Origin: Methanoregula sp. UBA247
Lineage (GTDB): Archaea > Halobacteriota > Methanomicrobia > Methanomicrobiales > Methanospirillaceae
DNA: 10,550 nucleotides
Direction: 5' to 3'
NCBI GenBank assembly: GCA_002495055.1
Contig: DADR01000018.1
Span: 12,667 to 23,216, forward strand
Shown: in pieces, positions 1 to 7,776 of the stretch
Layout of the letters: each line of letters begins with the position of its first letter
How positions within the stretch are numbered: position 1 is the first letter of the stretch
Position numbers and translations under genes: made by a program
Notes under the pieces: model-generated
Databases searched by the model: none
What the model saw: the letters and a program-made list of their open reading frames with translations, nothing else
What the model was told of the DNA's origin: nothing

Positions 1-71
1 CCGATGATCCGGCTTTTGGACCGGACGTAGCGTTTCATATTCCGGAGCCAGATGGTGTAAATGATATCCAT
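1..71 (-). CDS. ABC-2 type transporter permease, N-terminal fragment
   Basis: Only the first 23 codons are inside the window; the rest lies beyond base 1. The visible start reads MDIIYTIWLRNMKRYVRSKS, an amphipathic cytoplasmic N-terminus with several Arg/Lys. This is typical of DrrB-like ABC-2 permeases just before their first membrane helix. The ATG (complement of 69-71) lies 2 bases after the TAA of the ATPase gene, and GGTGAG about 10 bases upstream, inside the end of the ATPase gene, can act as ribosome binding site, so translation is probably coupled. With the ATPase it would form the membrane half of an exporter of drugs, lipids or other hydrophobic substrates. The assignment rests mainly on operon position plus the short N-terminal pattern; the substrate cannot be told. 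Confidence 0.72.
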   Translation of the reverse strand, partial: MDIIYTIWLRNMKRYVRSKSRII

Positions 72-73
72 GA

Positions 74-1060
74 TTAATGTCTCACCATCCTCTGGTACAT
101 CCGCATGTTTGTTTTATGGTCCGCTTCCTCCTCACGGATAGTTTTTCCTGTAAAGGAGAGGAACACATCCTCAAGGGTCGGTTTGTGGATCGCGATGGAC
201 CCGATAGGGACCTGTTTTGCGTTAAGGAGCGTCACGATGGTGCTGATATGCTGTTCGGCGTTCTGCAGGCTGACAATCACCTCATCGTTATGCTGTTCCA
301 CGCGGGTGATCCATGGTTCAGTCAGGACTGCGACAATGCCCGCCGGGTCAACAGAACGGATGGTCACAACATCCCCGCCAATCCCGTCTTTTAAATTTTT
401 TGGGGTGTCAAGGGCGATGATCCTGCCGTGATCGATAATGGCAATCCGGTTGCACAACCGGTCGGCTTCTTCCATGTAATGAGTGGTGAGAATAATCGTG
501 ATCCCCTTCTCACGAGCCAGTGTGGCAATATACTGCCAGAGGTGATTGCGGGTCTGGGGGTCAAGGCCAAGCGTTGGTTCGTCAAGGAAAAGAACGGAAG
601 GATGATGGAGCAGGCCGCGCGCGATCTCCAGGCGTCTCCTCATCCCCCCGGAGAATGTTTTGACAATGTCATGTTGCCGGTCTTCCAGCTCCACGAGCCT
701 GAGGAGCCCGGTAATCCTTTGTTTCCGTATATCTGCGGGGATCCGGTAGAGCCTCCCGTGGAAGTCCATGTTTTCATACGCGGTCAGTTCTTCATCAAGG
801 CTCTGGTCCTGGAAGACAATACCAATAGATTTCCTGACGCCATCCTCATCCCGTTCAATATCGATGCCGTTGACCGTCGCTGAACCGGATGTGGGTTTGA
901 GCATGGTGGAGAGCATGGCGAGTGTCGTCGTCTTCCCGGCACCATTGGGACCGAGCAGGCCAAAAATCTCCCCGTGTTCGATATCAAAGGATATATTGTC
1001 GACTGCGACCAGACCGTTAAACCGCCGGGTTAAGTTTTTGATATGTATTGCACTCGTCAT
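74..1060 (-). CDS. DrrA-family ABC transporter ATP-binding protein
   Basis: A 328-residue cytoplasmic ATPase that would power an ABC-2 exporter. All nucleotide-binding motifs are intact: Walker A GPNGAGKT (37-44), Q-loop VFQDQ (82-86), signature SGGMRRR (137-143), Walker B VLFLDEP (156-162), D-loop GLDP (165-168) and switch His194 in LTTH. After the ATPase core, residues about 225-328 form the extra C-terminal domain common in daunorubicin-resistance-type ATPases, ending in the typical PTLEDVFLSFTGK. The length matches that family (about 300-330). The reading frame stays open for 93 more codons upstream. I chose MTSAIHIKNLTRRF because homology to ABC ATPases begins there; an AGGATC 11-16 bases upstream is a weak ribosome binding site. 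The permease gene follows directly. Despite the drug-resistance family name, the natural substrate in a methanogen is unknown. Confidence 0.93.
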   Translation of the reverse strand: MTSAIHIKNLTRRFNGLVAVDNISFDIEHGEIFGLLGPNGAGKTTTLAMLSTMLKPTSGSATVNGIDIERDEDGVRKSIGIVFQDQSLDEELTAYENMDFHGRLYRIPADIRKQRITGLLRLVELEDRQHDIVKTFSGGMRRRLEIARGLLHHPSVLFLDEPTLGLDPQTRNHLWQYIATLAREKGITIILTTHYMEEADRLCNRIAIIDHGRIIALDTPKNLKDGIGGDVVTIRSVDPAGIVAVLTEPWITRVEQHNDEVIVSLQNAEQHISTIVTLLNAKQVPIGSIAIHKPTLEDVFLSFTGKTIREEEADHKTNMRMYQRMVRH

Positions 1061-1381
1061 GAGATGAGATCCTGTCCATTCAATAATGGACACACTCGTT
1101 CCGGTATGGTTGCAGCCTGTTCTGATAATACGCTTTTCATGGTGCTTCCTGACCGGGATAATCCGGCTGTTTGTACGATAGGGGTTTTTGTTATATTTTT
1201 TGAAAAATGACCATATGCATAAATACCCCAGAATTAAGCACATTCGACAGAGAGTAAAAATAGTGACGACCAAAAAACCCTGTTTTGCCCCAGGTAAGAG
1301 GATTTTTTGGATATTTCCGTTCACGTCCTCAAAAATCATACTGAACAGGAATTACAAAAAAGGAATTATGGATGAATCGAG
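1061..1381. other. Divergent intergenic region between ABC exporter and Lon genes
   Basis: About 320 bases, AT-richer than the flanking genes, that must hold the promoters of both divergent units. AT-rich TATA-like candidates are the TTATATTTTTTG block near 1191-1202, readable on either strand, and ATGCATAAATA near 1216-1226. Neither has a clear BRE element, so no promoter is called firmly. Open frames crossing the region on both strands show no recognisable protein and low-complexity content. I see no RNA gene here. Confidence 0.5.
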
Positions 1382-3790
1382 ATGATCAAAGCATTACCCA
1401 TTATGGATTACCGGGCTTCCTTTAACCCCGATCAGGTTGAGTGTTCTGCCACGGAAACATTGAAACCCTCCGGAGAGATTATCGGCCAGGAAAGGGCCCA
1501 GAAAGCCCTCCGGTTCGGGCTTGAAATCCGGGAAAAAGGGTTTAATATCTATGTTGCAGGGATCCCTGGCACCGGGAGAAAAACTGCTGTCAGGGAGTTG
1601 CTTGCTGAACTGGCAAAGACGAAACCAAAAGCCGATGACTGGATCTATGTCAACAATTTTACCAACCCGTACGAGCCGAATGCAATCCGGCTTCCGCCAG
1701 GTATGAGCAGCCAGCTGAAAGCCGATATGTCAACGTTCATCGCAGAAGTAAGGAGGGCGTTACCAAGAGCTTTTGAGAGTGAGGACTACGCAACAAAACG
1801 TGACGAAGCTCTGGGGAAAATCGATAAGGAACGGGTGACAATCGTAGGGCAGGTTACCGAGAAGGCTGCAAAACAGGGTTTTACTATCCAGATGGGACCT
1901 ACAGGACTCATGATTATCCCGGTCGTTGAGGAAAAACCACTCACCAAGGAGGATTTTGAGGCGCTCGAAAAGGAGAAGAAAGAAGAGATACTCAAGAAGA
2001 GAGAAGCCCTCGATGCGGATCTGCGAAGCGGATTTCGCCAGTTGCGGGACCTCGATGTGAAAGGGGGGGAGGTTGTCAGCAAGCTCAATACCGAAATAGC
2101 GCTCTATGCTATCGGCGATCTCCTCACCGGACTCAAAGAAAAATACGGAAATATCAACGAGGTCATCCCCTATATTGAAAGCATCCAGAAGGATATCCTG
2201 GATAACCTCGGCACGTTCCTGGGATCCGGGCCACAGCAACAACAGCAGGAGCAGGTCCCGCCCCAGTTCCAGCAATGGCTCGCAAAGGACCTTGCGTTCA
2301 GAAAATATGAGATCAATGTTGTGGTAGATAATTCCAGACTCGAAGGTGCCCCGGTCGTCTTTGAAGATACCCCGAGCTACCCGAACCTTCTGGGCAGGGC
2401 AGAAAAGGAAATCCAGTTTGGCGTAGTGACGACCGATTTCATGATGATTCGTTCCGGTTCATTACATAAAGCGAACGGTGGCTACCTGGTAATCCCGGTG
2501 CAGGACCTCTTCAGGTATCCCTTTGCCTGGGAAGGGCTTAAATCTGCCCTCAAAACGGAAAAGATTAAAATTGAAGAGCCGGGAGAGCAGGCAGGGCTTA
2601 TTATGACAAGGGGGCTTAAACCCGAACCGATCCCCCTGAACGTGAAGGTTATCATTATCGGCACACCCGATATCAACCAGATCCTGAACCAGGGAGATCC
2701 TGACTATAACAAGCTCTTCAAGGTGAAAGCAGATTTTGACACGGTCATGGACCGGAATGAAGAGAACCTGAAGAGCTATGCGGCATTCATCCGTACGCTC
2801 TGCAAAAGGTTCACCTTAACCCACCTCGATAACACTGCGGTAGCAAAAGTCGTGGAGTACGGATCACGGCTCGCGGACGATAAAAAGAAGCTTTCCACGA
2901 GATTTTCGGGGATTGCTGACCTGATCAAGGAGGCAAATTTCTACGCCATAATGGAAAAAGCACCGCACGTAACCGTAAAGCATATTGAAAAGGCGTTAGA
3001 GGAAAAGATTTACCGTTCCAACCTGATCCAGCAGAAAATCCAGGAATTCATCGAACGGGGCGTATTCTTAATAGATACGGAAGGAACACAGGTCGGGCAG
3101 ATCAACGGGCTTTCTGTGATGGAACTTGGTGACTTCACATTTGGCAGGCCTTCCCGGGTGACTGCCAGTGTTGCCATAGGCCGGGATGGGATTGTCGATA
3201 TCGAACGTCAGGCTCAACTGGGCGGACCTACCCATACAAAAGGAGTCCTCATACTCGGAGGTTATCTTGCAACCAAGTACGCGCAGGACAAGCCGCTCTC
3301 GCTGACCGCAAAACTTGTCTTTGAACAGAGCTACGGGGGAGTGGACGGAGATAGTGCATCGAGTACGGAATTGTATGCGATCCTCTCCGCTCTCGCAGGA
3401 TTACCTCTCAAACAATCCATTGCGGTCACCGGATCCGTGAACCAGCGGGGAGAGGTGCAGGCTATCGGGGGCGTAAATGAGAAGCTCGAAGGTTTTTTTG
3501 AGGTCTGTAAGGCAAAAGGCCTGACCGGGGATCAGGGAGCCATGATCCCGTCAAGCAATGTCCAGAACCTCATGTTAAAAGAAGAGCTTCTTGATGCGGC
3601 CAAAACAGGAAAATTCGCCATTTACCCGGCCAGAACCATTGATGAAGGCATTGAATTTCTGACCGGAGTACCGGCAGGGGAACGCAGACCTGATGGATCG
3701 TACCGGGAAGGGACGGTCAACTATCTTGTCAACAAGAGGTTGCAGGAGATGGCCGACATGGCCAGGGATTACCAGGTCGCCCTGCGATAA
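1382..3790 (+). CDS. LonB-like ATP-dependent protease (AAA_32 / Lon_C, family S16)
   Basis: An 802-residue protease-ATPase of the COG1067 type. It would unfold and degrade damaged or regulatory proteins in the cytoplasm. Walker A is GIPGTGRKT (60-68). A long charged, probably coiled-coil insertion (about 120-300, with QQQQQEQ at 285-291) separates it from the second half of the ATPase, where KANGGYLVIPVQDLF (363-377) occupies the Walker B region and VIIIGTPD (423-430) the sensor-1 region. The Lon proteolytic domain covers about 560-765. The catalytic dyad is Ser658 in DGDSASS and Lys701 in GGVNEKLEG; their 43-residue spacing equals that of E. coli Lon (Ser679/Lys722). There is no membrane segment, unlike the usual archaeal membrane-bound LonB. 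ATG 1382 is the first start after an in-frame stop at 1373-1375 and has no ribosome binding site close by; Met8 (1403) is an alternative start. T-rich sequence follows the stop. Confidence 0.93.
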   Translation: MIKALPIMDYRASFNPDQVECSATETLKPSGEIIGQERAQKALRFGLEIREKGFNIYVAGIPGTGRKTAVRELLAELAKTKPKADDWIYVNNFTNPYEPNAIRLPPGMSSQLKADMSTFIAEVRRALPRAFESEDYATKRDEALGKIDKERVTIVGQVTEKAAKQGFTIQMGPTGLMIIPVVEEKPLTKEDFEALEKEKKEEILKKREALDADLRSGFRQLRDLDVKGGEVVSKLNTEIALYAIGDLLTGLKEKYGNINEVIPYIESIQKDILDNLGTFLGSGPQQQQQEQVPPQFQQWLAKDLAFRKYEINVVVDNSRLEGAPVVFEDTPSYPNLLGRAEKEIQFGVVTTDFMMIRSGSLHKANGGYLVIPVQDLFRYPFAWEGLKSALKTEKIKIEEPGEQAGLIMTRGLKPEPIPLNVKVIIIGTPDINQILNQGDPDYNKLFKVKADFDTVMDRNEENLKSYAAFIRTLCKRFTLTHLDNTAVAKVVEYGSRLADDKKKLSTRFSGIADLIKEANFYAIMEKAPHVTVKHIEKALEEKIYRSNLIQQKIQEFIERGVFLIDTEGTQVGQINGLSVMELGDFTFGRPSRVTASVAIGRDGIVDIERQAQLGGPTHTKGVLILGGYLATKYAQDKPLSLTAKLVFEQSYGGVDGDSASSTELYAILSALAGLPLKQSIAVTGSVNQRGEVQAIGGVNEKLEGFFEVCKAKGLTGDQGAMIPSSNVQNLMLKEELLDAAKTGKFAIYPARTIDEGIEFLTGVPAGERRPDGSYREGTVNYLVNKRLQEMADMARDYQVALR

Positions 3791-3808
3791 TTTCTTTCAC
3801 CATTTTTT
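3791..3808 (+). terminator. T-rich terminator after the Lon-like gene
   Basis: Immediately after the TAA come TTTCTTTC and then TTTTTT (3803-3808). A run of T without a strong hairpin is enough for termination by archaeal RNA polymerase, so this is a plausible transcript end. It is assigned by sequence pattern only. Confidence 0.45.
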
Positions 3809-4387
3809 AAGAGGGATGCTCAAACGGACATGGTTCAATTAGTACTATACTATCTCTAAAAAAGGACCGTGCCTTTCCTACCTGTGTTTCGCCCGGTTAC
3901 GGCGCCTGCCAAACCTTGTATTCCCTGCCAGGATTATGGGTCGGTACCGTTCATTCTATAAATTGAAACATGATTTGTAAAATCCCGTGGGGTTTATCAC
4001 CTTTCATGCCCAGGTAATTCCCGGGTATGATAGTACCCGCGGGAGGTGGAACGTTACCTTTGAGAAAAAGAACGCCTCATTTGAGCTTGTGGAAACCCGA
4101 CATAATGCCACACACAGGGATGGAGGGGTATAAGGTTCCATTCGGTGATGGGATAACCCCCTGCTATCCTCCAGTTCATAACCTCTGAAGTAGAAATTCA
4201 TTTTCAGCCTCGTATATCAGGTTCACTGATCATGGATGCACTGCAACATTTCGGTGAAACTGGTTATACTCCAGTGCCAGACCGGTAATATTTACCACCC
4301 AATATTTTTTTTAGAGTACGACAGTCAGAAAATACCTGCCTGAATGAAAAACAGCTCCATAACCAAAAGGTAAAGGAGAACAGGAGT
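3809..4387. other. Gene-poor region with a possible decayed reading frame and hairpins
   Basis: No intact recognisable gene lies in these about 580 bases. On the plus strand, 3981-4133 is an open frame of 50 codons containing GFITFHAQVIPGYDST and WNVTFEKKNASFELVE. It has no ATG; GTG 3987 is the only candidate start. A one-base shift near 4126 would continue it as YKVPFGDGITPCYPPVHNL to a stop at 4186-4188. The composition looks more protein-like than the opposite strand, but I recognise no family, so it may be chance or a relic. A TATA-like TCTATAAATT lies at 3954-3963. An inverted repeat CGGGTA-TGATAG-TACCCG sits at 4022-4039, and further hairpins are described separately at 4259-4312. Confidence 0.3.
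4259..4312 (+). terminator. Tandem hairpins followed by T8, terminator-like
   Basis: ACTGG/CCAGT arms (4259-4263 and 4271-4275) form one short hairpin. GGTAA-TAT-TTACC (4284-4296) forms a second. Eight T residues follow at 4305-4312. This is the layout of a transcript end, yet no intact gene lies upstream within 450 bases on this strand. It could end an unannotated small RNA or belong to a decayed gene. Confidence 0.3.
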
Positions 4388-4671
4388 ATGTTTACCGTTG
4401 ATTTTTAAAAAATACCATGCCGATAAAATCCACCGGACCAGCAACAACGCTTTTTGATGAAGGGGAATCCCTCCGCATGGTTACAGCACTGCCGGGCATA
4501 ACTGAGGAAAAAATCATAATCGATCTTGAAAATACGTCGGCTCCGGTTACTTTTTGCCCCGCATGATACCGTGAAACAGTATAAAAAGTGATCGTTATTC
4601 CCTGCAACGTAAGATTTTATTAAAAGCGGTTTTCTGACGGGGTCCTTGAACTGTTTTTTTTAAAAAAAATC
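4388..4671 (+). pseudogene. Hsp20 / alpha-crystallin small heat-shock protein pseudogene
   Basis: The pieces of an Hsp20 chaperone can be read in order but not in one frame. A good ribosome binding site AAAGGAG (about 4371-4377) precedes ATG 4388 (MFTVDF). The frame is lost in the T5 run at 4402-4406. It resumes as LFDEGESLR and ALPGITEEKIIIDLEN (from 4417), breaks in T5 at 4551-4555, and continues in the next frame as HDTVKQYKK (4562-4588). It breaks again in A5 at 4583-4587 and returns to the first frame as VIVIPCNVRFY. A TAA stop (4621-4623) follows, then KRFSDGVLEL (4624-4653). The ALPG and GVLEL elements are hallmarks of the alpha-crystallin domain. The intact ancestor would have been about 95 residues, a short archaeal Hsp20. 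At most the 49-codon piece 4417-4566 could be translated. Three one-base frameshifts plus one nonsense codon within 250 bases argue for a dead gene rather than a sequencing slip, although all three shifts are in homopolymers. Confidence 0.8.
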
Positions 4672-4684
4672 CTGATACGGTCTG

Positions 4685-4697
4685 ATCACCGGGTGAT
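4685..4697. promoter_or_regulatory. Palindrome ATCACC-G-GGTGAT, possible operator
   Basis: A perfect 13-base palindrome with 6-base arms and one central base lies 156 bases ahead of the MASE3 kinase start. Its core TCACC-N-GGTGA recurs at 9870-9880, upstream of the next kinase cluster gene. It may be a regulator site or just a small hairpin; no regulator is identified here. Confidence 0.25.
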
Positions 4698-4812
4698 ATT
4701 CCTCCTGTTGAAGTAAAAAAATGGCGGATTCACTGTTGCAGAAAATTTACCGGCAGGTAAAAAGTAATTTTCATAAGCGTAGTAATGCCATGTTTCAGGG
4801 TACTGTTCCTTA

Positions 4813-4829
4813 TTCTTTACAATAAAGAA
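4813..4829 (+). promoter_or_regulatory. TATA-like promoter element / inverted repeat of the MASE3 kinase gene
   Basis: The sequence TTCTTTA-CAA-TAAAGAA is a perfect inverted repeat with 7-base arms. Its centre is about 32 bases ahead of the kinase ATG at 4853. TTTACAATAA could serve as an archaeal TATA box, which would put transcription start only a few bases before the ATG. That agrees with the lack of a ribosome binding site (near-leaderless mRNA). Equally, the symmetry may mark a repressor site over the promoter. Confidence 0.35.
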
Positions 4830-4852
4830 CAACACCAGGCACTCCCCCACCC

Positions 4853-7684
4853 ATGACTGCAAAAGACCCCTCCGCACAAACTTCCCGCACCGCTTTTCCG
4901 GTACCAGGAGTACCGGGTGGTGGACTGCGGGGCTGCATTCCGGACCTGGCAAAGGGGACAGCCGCACTCCTGGTCTTTACCAGCCTCTATTTCATCAGCC
5001 AGGTAAACTATCTCCTTTTTCACGGGATTACTGAAGTTGCCGCCATTGCAGTCGCCATTGCAATCTTCATGCTCGTCTGGAATACGAAGAAGGGGTATAC
5101 CGACTCGTTCTATATTCTGCTCGGCATCTCGTTTCTCTTCATCGCGGGCTTTGACCTCATCCATACACTCGCGTACAAGGGAATGGGAGTAATCCCGGGA
5201 GATAATGCGGATCTCCCGACGCAGCTCTGGATCGCTGCCCGGTATTTTCAGAGCCTCACTTTCTTTATCGCTACATTCCTGATCGGGCGGTCAATCACAA
5301 AAGATGGGAAAAACGACGCAACAATTCTCCTTGCCATGTGCACTTCGATCGCCATTCTCCTTCTTTCCAGCATCTTTGTCTGGCCGATCTTCCCGCACGC
5401 TTTTATTGAAGGGAGCGGGCTCACACCTTTCAAGATCGGCAGCGAGTACATCATCTCGGTCATCCTTGTCGCAACCATCGCCATGCTATACCTGAAGCGC
5501 GACCACTTCGACTGCACCGTCTTGAGGCTCATGGTCGCTGCACAGGTCTTCCTCATCGCCGGCGAACTCACGTTCACCTCATATATCAGTGTGTATGGGT
5601 TCGTGAATATACTCGGCCACCTCTTCCGCCTCATTTCAGTCTACTTTTTCTACCGGGCAATTGTCGTCGTAGGACTTTTACGGCCGTACGACCTGCTGCT
5701 TCGCGAACTGAACCAGGATAAGGAAATCCTGAAAAAAAACGAGGCTGAATCCCGTGCAATCCTCACGGCTGCAGAAGAATCAATCTACCTGTTTTCTGCG
5801 GATGGCACGATCCTTCAGATTAACCAGACAGCAGCAGGACGGCTCGGCGGAATGACCCCGAATGAAATAACAGGGCACCATTTCTCAGAGTTCATAAACC
5901 CTGAGCTGGCCCGGTCCCGCAGGGCACGGCTCGACGAGGTTATATTGTCCAAAAAACCGTTGCGGTTCGAGGACGAGCGAAGCGGGATAATCTTCCACCA
6001 TACGTTCTATCCCGTCGCCGACAACACGGGTACGGTGACACGGATTGCCGTATTCAGCCGTGACATTACTGAGCGCAAGCGGACTGAACAGAAGTTGCAG
6101 GAGAGCGAGGAACGGTTCCGGCTGGTGGCCGATTTCACCCATGACTGGGAATTTTGGATAGATCCTCACGGACGTATCTGCTATATTTCCCCATCCAGCG
6201 GGAAGATTCTCGGTCGGCCGGTCAGCCAGATTGACTCAATTGAAGAACTACTCCACCTGGTGGTCCATCCTGATGATCTGGACACGCGACTCGCACACCT
6301 GGCCGAGGAGAAAGCAGGCGGAGGCCCTTTCGAGATGGAGTTCCGTATCATCCGGCCTGATGGGGAGGTCCGCTGGATTCACCACGTCTGCCGCCCGATA
6401 TACGATGAAAAGGGGTGCTTCCTTGGGACACGCGGTTCAAACCGGGATATTACCAAACGCAAAGAAGTGGAAGAAGCGTTGCGGGAGAGCGAGGCACGGT
6501 CACAAGCCCGATCGGAGGAACTGGCCCTCCTGATGGATTCCGTACCGGCCGCCATCTGGATCGCGCACGATCCGCTCGGACAGCACATAACCGGAAATGC
6601 GCTCTCGTATGAGTGGCTCCGCATTCCCTACGGTAGCGAGGCATCCAAATCCGCAATGGAGGGGGTAAAGCCGGAGACATTCAGGATGTTCAAGGATGGC
6701 CGGGAACTTCAGCCATCAGAAATGCCGGTCCAGCAGTCCGCAGGAGGAAAAGAGATCCGCAACTTCGAGTTCGACTTCGTCTATCCGGAAGGGACTGTAC
6801 GGAATGTGCTTGGGAACTCGTCTCCCCTTGTAGACCAGTATAATAATCCAAAGGGTTCTGTCTCTTCATATATCGACATTACCGAGCGGAAAAGGGCAGA
6901 AGAAGCCCTCATCGGGAAGAATGCAGAACTCCATGCCCTCAATGAGGAACTCAACGCAATACAGGAAGAGTTGCAGCAGAATCTGGAGGTGCTCATAGAA
7001 CACGAGCACGAACTCTCGATAAATGAAACGAAACTGAAAGAGGCGCTTGCAGAAAAAGAAGTCCTGCTGAGTGAGATCCATCACCGGGTCAAGAACAACC
7101 TGACCGCATTCATCTCCCTGCTCAGCCTCGAAGGTTCGACCGAAGATACGCCCGCAGGGAAGATGCTCAAACAGGACCTGCAGAACCGGGCGAGGTCCAT
7201 GGCCCTTATCCACGAGATCCTGTACAGGACACATTTGTACGATAAAGTCGATATGGACTTGTACCTGACAACACTCCTCGGCCAGATTGCTCAGACATTC
7301 AGGTTGACAAGACCGGTAAAAATTGTCATCGAAGCTCACGGCATTATGCTCGATATTCCCCGGGCAACACCGGTAGGACTCATCATCAACGAGCTTGTAA
7401 CAAATTCTTTCAAGTACGCATTTCCCGGTTCCTTCGATACTCAGGCAGTCCGGAACGCCCCCCCTGCCATTACAATCACGCTTACAAAGAATGATGAAAT
7501 ATACGAGTTGACCGTAAAAGACAACGGCATCGGGCTTCCCCCGGGTTTTGACCGTACGAAAACACAGACCCTTGGCCTGAAACTGGTGAACTTCCTCGCC
7601 AGCCACCAGCTCCGGGCAACCATCACGGCAGGAAACGCAATGGGTGCGGAGTTCCGGTTCACATTTTCCGAGAGAGGGGAATAA
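4853..7684 (+). CDS. MASE3-PAS-PAS-PAS sensor histidine kinase (HisKA_2 type)
   Basis: A 943-residue membrane sensor kinase that should autophosphorylate on His and pass phosphate to a receiver. The N-terminal MASE3 sensor (about 35-275) has about eight hydrophobic helices (near 36-56, 60-77, 84-106, 128-146, 156-180, 197-214, 223-244, 250-275) and the family motifs HTLAYKGM (104-111) and QLWIAARYF (124-132). Three PAS domains follow at about 296-412, 416-538 and 554-681, each ending in a DIT(E/K)RK linker. A coiled coil (about 682-738) leads to the His box EIHHRVKNNL (741-750; phospho-acceptor probably His744). The ATPase domain has N-box INELVTNSFKYAF (845-857), G1 DNGIGLP (890-896) and G2 TLGLKLV (906-912). 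No receiver or DNA-binding domain is fused. The ATG has no ribosome binding site. The ligand is unknown. A REC-kinase gene lies 533 bases downstream and is a candidate partner by proximity only. Confidence 0.93.
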   Translation: MTAKDPSAQTSRTAFPVPGVPGGGLRGCIPDLAKGTAALLVFTSLYFISQVNYLLFHGITEVAAIAVAIAIFMLVWNTKKGYTDSFYILLGISFLFIAGFDLIHTLAYKGMGVIPGDNADLPTQLWIAARYFQSLTFFIATFLIGRSITKDGKNDATILLAMCTSIAILLLSSIFVWPIFPHAFIEGSGLTPFKIGSEYIISVILVATIAMLYLKRDHFDCTVLRLMVAAQVFLIAGELTFTSYISVYGFVNILGHLFRLISVYFFYRAIVVVGLLRPYDLLLRELNQDKEILKKNEAESRAILTAAEESIYLFSADGTILQINQTAAGRLGGMTPNEITGHHFSEFINPELARSRRARLDEVILSKKPLRFEDERSGIIFHHTFYPVADNTGTVTRIAVFSRDITERKRTEQKLQESEERFRLVADFTHDWEFWIDPHGRICYISPSSGKILGRPVSQIDSIEELLHLVVHPDDLDTRLAHLAEEKAGGGPFEMEFRIIRPDGEVRWIHHVCRPIYDEKGCFLGTRGSNRDITKRKEVEEALRESEARSQARSEELALLMDSVPAAIWIAHDPLGQHITGNALSYEWLRIPYGSEASKSAMEGVKPETFRMFKDGRELQPSEMPVQQSAGGKEIRNFEFDFVYPEGTVRNVLGNSSPLVDQYNNPKGSVSSYIDITERKRAEEALIGKNAELHALNEELNAIQEELQQNLEVLIEHEHELSINETKLKEALAEKEVLLSEIHHRVKNNLTAFISLLSLEGSTEDTPAGKMLKQDLQNRARSMALIHEILYRTHLYDKVDMDLYLTTLLGQIAQTFRLTRPVKIVIEAHGIMLDIPRATPVGLIINELVTNSFKYAFPGSFDTQAVRNAPPAITITLTKNDEIYELTVKDNGIGLPPGFDRTKTQTLGLKLVNFLASHQLRATITAGNAMGAEFRFTFSERGE

Positions 7685-7750
7685 CCAACGGTGTACTGAG
7701 TCCGGAGTCAACACCCTGCTCCTGTCATGTGCATACGCAAAAAGGGTGAG

Positions 7751-7776
7751 CCGGAGTACCGGGCAATTTTTTTTTT
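7751..7776 (+). terminator. Terminator after the MASE3 kinase gene
   Basis: A short hairpin CCGG-AGTA-CCGG (7751-7762) is followed by ten T residues (7767-7776), 67 bases after the kinase stop codon. The T run alone would suffice for archaeal termination, and it separates this gene from the following REC-kinase gene. Confidence 0.6.

Noticed and set aside
1061..1339. Upstream extension of the ABC ATPase by 93 codons with a hydrophobic stretch (GFLVVTIFTLCRMCLILGYL)
   Set aside because: ABC ATPase homology starts at the Met at 1060; the extension has no ribosome binding site, is AT-rich and lies in a divergent promoter region.
6866..7714. Minus-strand open frame of 282 codons
   Set aside because: It lies opposite the kinase core of the MASE3 protein, which has clear conserved motifs; no recognisable protein in the antisense frame.
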